Shown here piece by piece: positions 60,373 through 64,000 of a stretch of 64,000 nt of DNA; within the stretch, counting starts at the first letter, position 1; the number at the start of each line of letters is the position of its first letter. Source of the stretch: an uncultured Prochlorococcus sp. (GTDB lineage: Bacteria > Cyanobacteriota > Cyanobacteriia > PCC-6307 > Cyanobiaceae). The stretch is taken from contig NZ_CACOFR010000005.1 of NCBI RefSeq assembly GCF_902626525.1, positions 1 to 64,000 of the forward strand, in the 5' to 3' direction. A model generated the notes under the pieces. That model ran no database searches and had not been told where the DNA came from. It was given only the letters and a program-made list of their open reading frames with translations. Position numbers and translations under genes: made by a program.

Positions 60373-61575
60373 TTGTCCAGAATTTTATTATTGAGTAATG
60401 GTCATGGAGAAGATCTATCAGGAAGCTTGATAGCTAAGCAATTACTAAAGAGTGGTTATTCTGTAGATGCTTTGCCTATTGTCGGGAAAGGAAATTTTTA
60501 TGAAAAAGAAAAAATAAAGATTATTGGCAAAACTAAAGAATTTAGTACTGGTGGCATTGGCTACAATTCTTTTAAGGGAAGATTAAATGAGATATTTGGA
60601 GGAGAAATAATTTATCTCTTAAAGAGATTATATTTAGTTTATAAAATAAGAAAAAAATATAATTACTTTTTTGTAGTTGGAGACATTGTACCAATATTTT
60701 TTGCATGGTTATGTAAAAAAGATTTTTTTACGTATTTAGTCGCCTATTCAAGTCATTATGAAGGGAAGTTAAAATTACCATGGCCCTCGAAATTTTTTTT
60801 GCTGTCAAAAAAGGCAAAAAAAATATACACAAGAGATTTTCTTACGGCGAATGATTTAACTTTGCAATTAAAAAAGGAAGTATCCTTTTTAGGCAATCCA
60901 TTTATGGATAAGTTTAATTTTAAAAATAAAGAGTTAAAGAAATCTGACTTTAGTATTGGACTATTTCCAGGGAGTAGATTTCCTGAGATTTTAGAAAATT
61001 TAGTTTTGATTTTAGAGGTATTAGAGGATCTTTCAAATTGTTCTTATTTTCAAAAAATTGAATTTAATTTTGCAATAGTTAATTCTCTATCTTCATCAAA
61101 GATAATGGATATATTCAAAAATAGAAAATGGATATATTTAGAAAAAATTAATGAGAAGAATCTCTTTAAATTTCAATATAAATGTTTAAAGGTGAATTTA
61201 TACTGGAATAATTTTGACGAAATCTTGTTGAAAAGTAAATGCTGTATAAGTATGACAGGAACCGCAGCAGAGCAAGCAATTGGATTAGGAAAACCAGTTA
61301 TTCAAATTGAAGGTAAAGGTCCACAATTTACAAAATCTTTTGCAGAGGCTCAAAGACGATTGCTTGGTAAATATGTTTTTTGTGCCAGTAATTTTGAAAA
61401 TAAAAAAGATCAAATTAATCAGACAATTAACTTGATCATTAAATTAATATATCTAATTAAGCTAAATAAAAATTTTTTGATTTCATGTAATGAAAATGCA
61501 AAAAAAAGACTAGGTGAAAATAAAGCTTGTATTAAGATGGTGGATAATATGAATTTTGTCATTAAAAATGACTAA
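60373..61575 (+). CDS. LpxB-like protein (TIGR03492-type, lipid-A-disaccharide synthase-related)
   Basis: The 400-residue protein starts Ser-Arg-Ile-Leu-Leu-Leu-Ser-Asn-Gly-His-Gly-Glu-Asp, the head of the cyanobacterial LpxB-related family, and later has Gly-Leu-Phe-Pro-Gly-Ser-Arg and Ser-Met-Thr-Gly-Thr-Ala-Ala-Glu-Gln-Ala, the donor-sugar site of GT-B enzymes. I chose TTG 60373, one base after the previous stop; TTG 60349 is also possible. It differs from the other LpxB-like gene at 7359-8627 (Gly-Pro-Gly-Glu versus Gly-His-Gly-Glu). Substrate unknown. Confidence 0.8.
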   Translation: MSRILLLSNGHGEDLSGSLIAKQLLKSGYSVDALPIVGKGNFYEKEKIKIIGKTKEFSTGGIGYNSFKGRLNEIFGGEIIYLLKRLYLVYKIRKKYNYFFVVGDIVPIFFAWLCKKDFFTYLVAYSSHYEGKLKLPWPSKFFLLSKKAKKIYTRDFLTANDLTLQLKKEVSFLGNPFMDKFNFKNKELKKSDFSIGLFPGSRFPEILENLVLILEVLEDLSNCSYFQKIEFNFAIVNSLSSSKIMDIFKNRKWIYLEKINEKNLFKFQYKCLKVNLYWNNFDEILLKSKCCISMTGTAAEQAIGLGKPVIQIEGKGPQFTKSFAEAQRRLLGKYVFCASNFENKKDQINQTINLIIKLIYLIKLNKNFLISCNENAKKRLGENKACIKMVDNMNFVIKND

Positions 61576-61837
61576 GGAAAATATTCAAAATAAAATAAAA
61601 CAAATTATCGATAATTTGTTGTTAATAAACTTATTTACAGTAATTTTTTTTTCAATATTTTTTGTTTTTGCAATAATTATGCAATTAAATGGAATATTTA
61701 TTTTTATTGATATTATTCAGAAAGTTTGGAATCCTCTTGTAGTTCCACTAATAACAATTCTAATTATTGGTGCTCTAGTAAACGGTATTAATTCTTGGTG
61801 GATGCGTAAATTGCTTTCTCAAGAAGAGGATATTTAA
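61568..61837 (+). CDS. small two-span membrane protein (89 aa)
   Basis: The protein has two hydrophobic helices (about residues 18-43 and 55-75), separated by a short loop, and a positively charged C-terminus with Trp-Trp-Met-Arg-Lys. The start ATG overlaps the end of the LpxB-like gene by 8 bases, so it may be cotranslated with it. Its last 50 bases overlap the SDR gene on the other strand. The function is unknown. Confidence 0.6.
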   Translation: MTKENIQNKIKQIIDNLLLINLFTVIFFSIFFVFAIIMQLNGIFIFIDIIQKVWNPLVVPLITILIIGALVNGINSWWMRKLLSQEEDI

Positions 61838-62714
61838 AATAAAAATTTTTAAGTTTACTGCTCACTACTTTTTGACCTTCTAATACAACTTTTGCTCCAT
61901 CTCCTAATAATATTTTTAGAACTGCTCCCGGTACTGGCAGTAGATTTGGTCTATTTAGGCATTTGCCTATAGTTTTAGAAAAATCCTTCATTAATACTGG
62001 CTTTGGTGCAACAGCATTAAATACACCTGAATACTTTTTATCAACTAATGCCTTAGTTATTAATGCACATAAATCACTTCTATGAATCCAACTCATCCAT
62101 TGCATACCATCTCCAATTGGCCCACCTAATCCAATTTTAAATACAGGAAGCATTTTCCCTAATGCTCCTCCATCTGCCTCCAAAACAATTCCAATTCTAA
62201 AAATAACTAATCTTGAGAATAATGGTTTTTTATTTGCAGCTGCTTCCCATTGATTGCAAAGATTAGCTAAAAAGTCTTTCCCTACAGTACTATTTTCTGT
62301 AAATTCATCAGACAAACTTGTCCCGTAATAACCTATTGCTGATCCATTTACAATAACTTTTGGGTTAATTTTGAAATTTTTAAGAGTATTCATCATGAAT
62401 CTAGTTGTATTGACTCTACTATTTTCAATCTCCTTTTTTTGTAAAACAGTCCATTTTTTTTCTGCTATGGGTTCTCCCATTAAGTTAATAATTCCCTCTG
62501 TTTCTCTTAAAATATTTAGAAGATTTTCGTTATTCCAGTTTTTTTCTATTGATAAATCTATTTGAAGAAATTTGAATTTATTGAAATCTAAATCAACCTT
62601 TAATTTATTTATAGGTTTTCTACTTACAATATATAACTCGTGATTCTCATTAAGTAGTGTTGGTACTAATTCTTTACCAACAAATCCAGTACAGCCAAGT
62701 AATAGGATACGCAT
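61788..62714 (-). CDS. SDR-type NAD(P)-dependent epimerase, TIGR01777 (YfcH-like)
   Basis: The 308-residue protein has an N-terminal Rossmann motif Leu-Gly-Cys-Thr-Gly-Phe-Val-Gly, Ile-Ile-Asn-Leu-Met-Gly-Glu-Pro-Ile-Ala, and a Tyr-Gly segment (Ala-Ile-Gly-Tyr-Tyr-Gly) supplying the catalytic Tyr. The C-terminal DUF1731 domain has Pro-Val-Pro-Gly-Ala-Val-Leu-Lys. Plant and cyanobacterial relatives include putative cell-division (SulA-like) and sugar epimerase proteins; the function here is not certain. The unusually long 50-base convergent overlap with the neighbour is odd. Confidence 0.88.
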   Translation of the reverse strand: MRILLLGCTGFVGKELVPTLLNENHELYIVSRKPINKLKVDLDFNKFKFLQIDLSIEKNWNNENLLNILRETEGIINLMGEPIAEKKWTVLQKKEIENSRVNTTRFMMNTLKNFKINPKVIVNGSAIGYYGTSLSDEFTENSTVGKDFLANLCNQWEAAANKKPLFSRLVIFRIGIVLEADGGALGKMLPVFKIGLGGPIGDGMQWMSWIHRSDLCALITKALVDKKYSGVFNAVAPKPVLMKDFSKTIGKCLNRPNLLPVPGAVLKILLGDGAKVVLEGQKVVSSKLKNFYFKYPLLEKAIYASTKN

Positions 62715-62850
62715 ATTTAATATATATTTATAGTTAAAGGCTATTAAATTTTTTAGAAGTTTGTAATTATTATTCTGTAATCAGTTTTTTAAAATATTTA
62801 TCAAACAAGTTTTTGTATAATAAATTTCAAATAACTTCTTTGACTTTATT

Positions 62851-63087
62851 ATGTCAGATTCTATTCCAAAGAAACCTCTCAAGAAGGGAAGCTTAGTTTT
62901 TGTAGATAGAGAAATATATATAAAAAGTATTGAGGCGCTTGCAAGTGATGATGATTTACCTAATTATGTTTTTGAAGGTCCTGGAGAGATTCTTGCGGTC
63001 AAAGAGGAATATGCTCAGGTCCGATGGCGTAGACCTGTTCCAGATGTTTGGTTTAAATTAGACCAACTTAAAGAATATATTCAGTAG
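62851..63087 (+). CDS. ndhO: NAD(P)H-quinone oxidoreductase subunit O
   Basis: NdhO is a small peripheral subunit specific to the photosynthetic NDH-1 complex, sitting near the ferredoxin-binding region. The 78-residue protein starts Lys-Lys-Gly-Ser-Leu-Val-Phe-Val-Asp-Arg-Glu near residue 10 and ends Val-Arg-Trp-Arg-Arg-Pro-Val-Pro-Asp-Val-Trp, a highly conserved NdhO segment. It is the only Ndh structural gene in the window. Confidence 0.93.
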   Translation: MSDSIPKKPLKKGSLVFVDREIYIKSIEALASDDDLPNYVFEGPGEILAVKEEYAQVRWRRPVPDVWFKLDQLKEYIQ

Positions 63088-63096
63088 AATTTTTAT

Positions 63097-63774
63097 TTAA
63101 AAATTTTTATTTTTTTTCTCTAAAGCCATTTTTGATTGAATTCTTTTTGCTTCTTTTATCATTTCCTTACCATCAAATAAGTAATCATCTACATATCCTT
63201 GTGTATATCTATCGAGCTCTGATAGTGCATCTTTTACTTGTGAAAAACAATGATAAAGATCTAATCCTAAAGCTGAAATAGAATTTGGTACTAATTTCTT
63301 AAAATAAATCTTATCAACTTTTTCTATTTTCTTTTGTGAAATGCTTATGTAACTGCAAAAATTTTCCATTAATTGTTCATCATAAGGATCTGCAGATAAT
63401 TCTTTTATTTCATTATTCAAAGGCTTAATTATTTGGCTAATTAATCTATTAATCGGATTGTAAATTTCTTTAATCCATATCTCAACTTCTTTATCTTTAA
63501 TTGATGAATTATATTTCTTTGAATTAAAATTTTCTTCCCAATTTTGATTTAATGAATCAAATGAGGCATTTGAAGAGAAAATTTTTCTATCATATTTTTC
63601 TTTTTTTATAGGGTCATTGAGAGTCTCCCAGGCATTTTGTATGGCAAGAAATTGTTCTTTGTCCCCCCCTGCATCAGGATGATGTTGCTTAACTAATGAA
63701 CGATATGAAGATTTAATTTCACTCTTGGTCGCATTTTTTTTGAGGCCTAATTCTTCATAAAAATTTTTTTTCAT
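63097..63774 (-). CDS. J-domain protein (DnaJ-like)
   Basis: The 225-residue protein begins with a J-domain (residues ~4-65) containing His-Pro-Asp (in Lys-Gln-His-His-Pro-Asp-Ala-Gly) that activates DnaK/Hsp70. The remainder is helical and lacks the Gly/Phe and zinc-finger regions of full DnaJ, so it is a class C type, probably a specialised co-chaperone. It lies between ndhO (convergent) and cysK on the same strand as cysK, 14 bases downstream of cysK. Confidence 0.93.
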   Translation of the reverse strand: MKKNFYEELGLKKNATKSEIKSSYRSLVKQHHPDAGGDKEQFLAIQNAWETLNDPIKKEKYDRKIFSSNASFDSLNQNWEENFNSKKYNSSIKDKEVEIWIKEIYNPINRLISQIIKPLNNEIKELSADPYDEQLMENFCSYISISQKKIEKVDKIYFKKLVPNSISALGLDLYHCFSQVKDALSELDRYTQGYVDDYLFDGKEMIKEAKRIQSKMALEKKNKNF

Positions 63775-63788
63775 TTTAAAATTGTTGA

Positions 63789-64000
63789 TTAAAGATAACC
63801 ATCTTTTCTTGCTTGAATTGAAGTATTCGATTCAAACATTGCTGTTGATAAATATCTTTCACCAAAACTTGGAAGAATTACTATTAATCTTTTATTCATT
63901 AGTTCTTTTCTTTCTCCGATTTTTATAGTTGCTGCTAATGCAGCTCCGCTGCTTATACCTGATAAAAGGCCTTCCAATCTAGCTAATAGACGCCCATAAT
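63789..64000 (-). CDS. cysK: cysteine synthase A, 3' end (5'-truncated by window edge)
   Basis: The last 69 residues are visible; the frame remains open to the window edge. The visible [18 protein letters not shown] segment is the family's phosphate/PLP-binding Gly-x-Ser-Ser-Gly motif, followed by [12 protein letters not shown]K makes cysteine from O-acetylserine and sulfide. The N-terminal PLP lysine is outside the window, so CysM cannot be excluded. cysH lies elsewhere in the window. Confidence 0.9.
   Translation of the reverse strand, partial: YGRLLARLEGLLSGISSGAALAATIKIGERKELMNKRLIVILPSFGERYLSTAMFESNTSIQARKDGYL

Noticed and set aside
1..64000. CRISPR arrays, insertion sequences, integrons or toxin-antitoxin pairs
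   Set aside because: I found no regular short repeats, transposase or paired small overlapping genes typical of these systems; the RHH gene has no toxin-like partner.

Overview
The window is a slice of a very AT-rich, tightly packed cyanobacterial chromosome. The evidence points to Prochlorococcus, most likely a high-light-adapted lineage. Base composition is low in GC and A/T-ending codons dominate. Gaps are short and many genes overlap by 1-50 bases. The markers include psbX, a ycf66-like gene, ycf19 (YGGT), a petL-like gene, ndhO, a CRR7-like gene, two high-light-inducible (hli) genes, crtQ and sufBCDS. I see no insertion sequence, integrase, prophage, CRISPR array or rRNA, so this reads as core genome. 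The strain is not determined.

Region by region. 1-8.7 kb: the end of an RNA methylase, a YqjD/YqjE-like membrane pair, a small membrane protein, a stand-alone LigD-phosphoesterase-like protein, the SMC condensin ATPase, a two-PRC-barrel protein, an LpxB-like glycosyltransferase and a tRNA-Leu. 9-15.6 kb: accC, ycf19, psbX and ycf66, then a reverse-strand run (def, HIT protein, small membrane protein, SbmA/BacA-type ABC transporter, Hli). 15.6-24.3 kb: an S9 peptidase, the iron-sulfur assembly operon sufB-C-D-S, and a DUF4912 protein. 24.3-31 kb: pgm, rarA, a phosphopantetheinyl transferase, a peroxiredoxin Q, coaX, cysH and a type II NADH dehydrogenase. 31-35 kb: an ion-transport cluster (SLC13/DASS carrier, KtrB-like channel, KtrA-like gating subunit). 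35-38.3 kb: small regulatory-looking genes (a ribbon-helix-helix protein with palindromes upstream, a Nif11-like peptide, a four-cysteine microprotein) around an ABC-F ATPase. 38.3-45.4 kb: HtrA protease, small cyanobacterial proteins, hli, BrkB-like protein, inositol phosphatase, TolC-like porin and the DUF512 radical-SAM protein. 45.6-53.8 kb: nadB, a VKOR-thioredoxin fusion, rimO, petL-like, a COG3146 protein, a RibD-type reductase and a tandem PTPS fusion. 53.8-64 kb: aroK, CRR7-like, rbfA, hemD, crtQ with an SRPBCC partner, an A-type Fe-S carrier, a second LpxB-like gene, ndhO, a J-domain protein and the end of cysK.

Functional links. Fe-S biogenesis (sufBCDS plus an A-type carrier) supports rimO, the DUF512 protein and photosynthesis. 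Photosynthetic electron transfer is represented by psbX, petL-like, ndhO and CRR7-like. Sulfur assimilation is represented by cysH and cysK. Cofactor synthesis appears as nadB, coaX, hemD, RibD-like and PTPS. The most interesting signals are the tandem PTPS fusion with one degenerate active site coupled to a RibD-type reductase, the Nif11-like peptide ending in Gly-Gly-Leu with no core peptide, the four-Cys microprotein, the stand-alone LigD-phosphoesterase-like protein beside smc, and palindromes upstream of an RHH regulator. I did not find a clearly novel multi-gene system. Functions were assigned by reading motifs; no database search was run.
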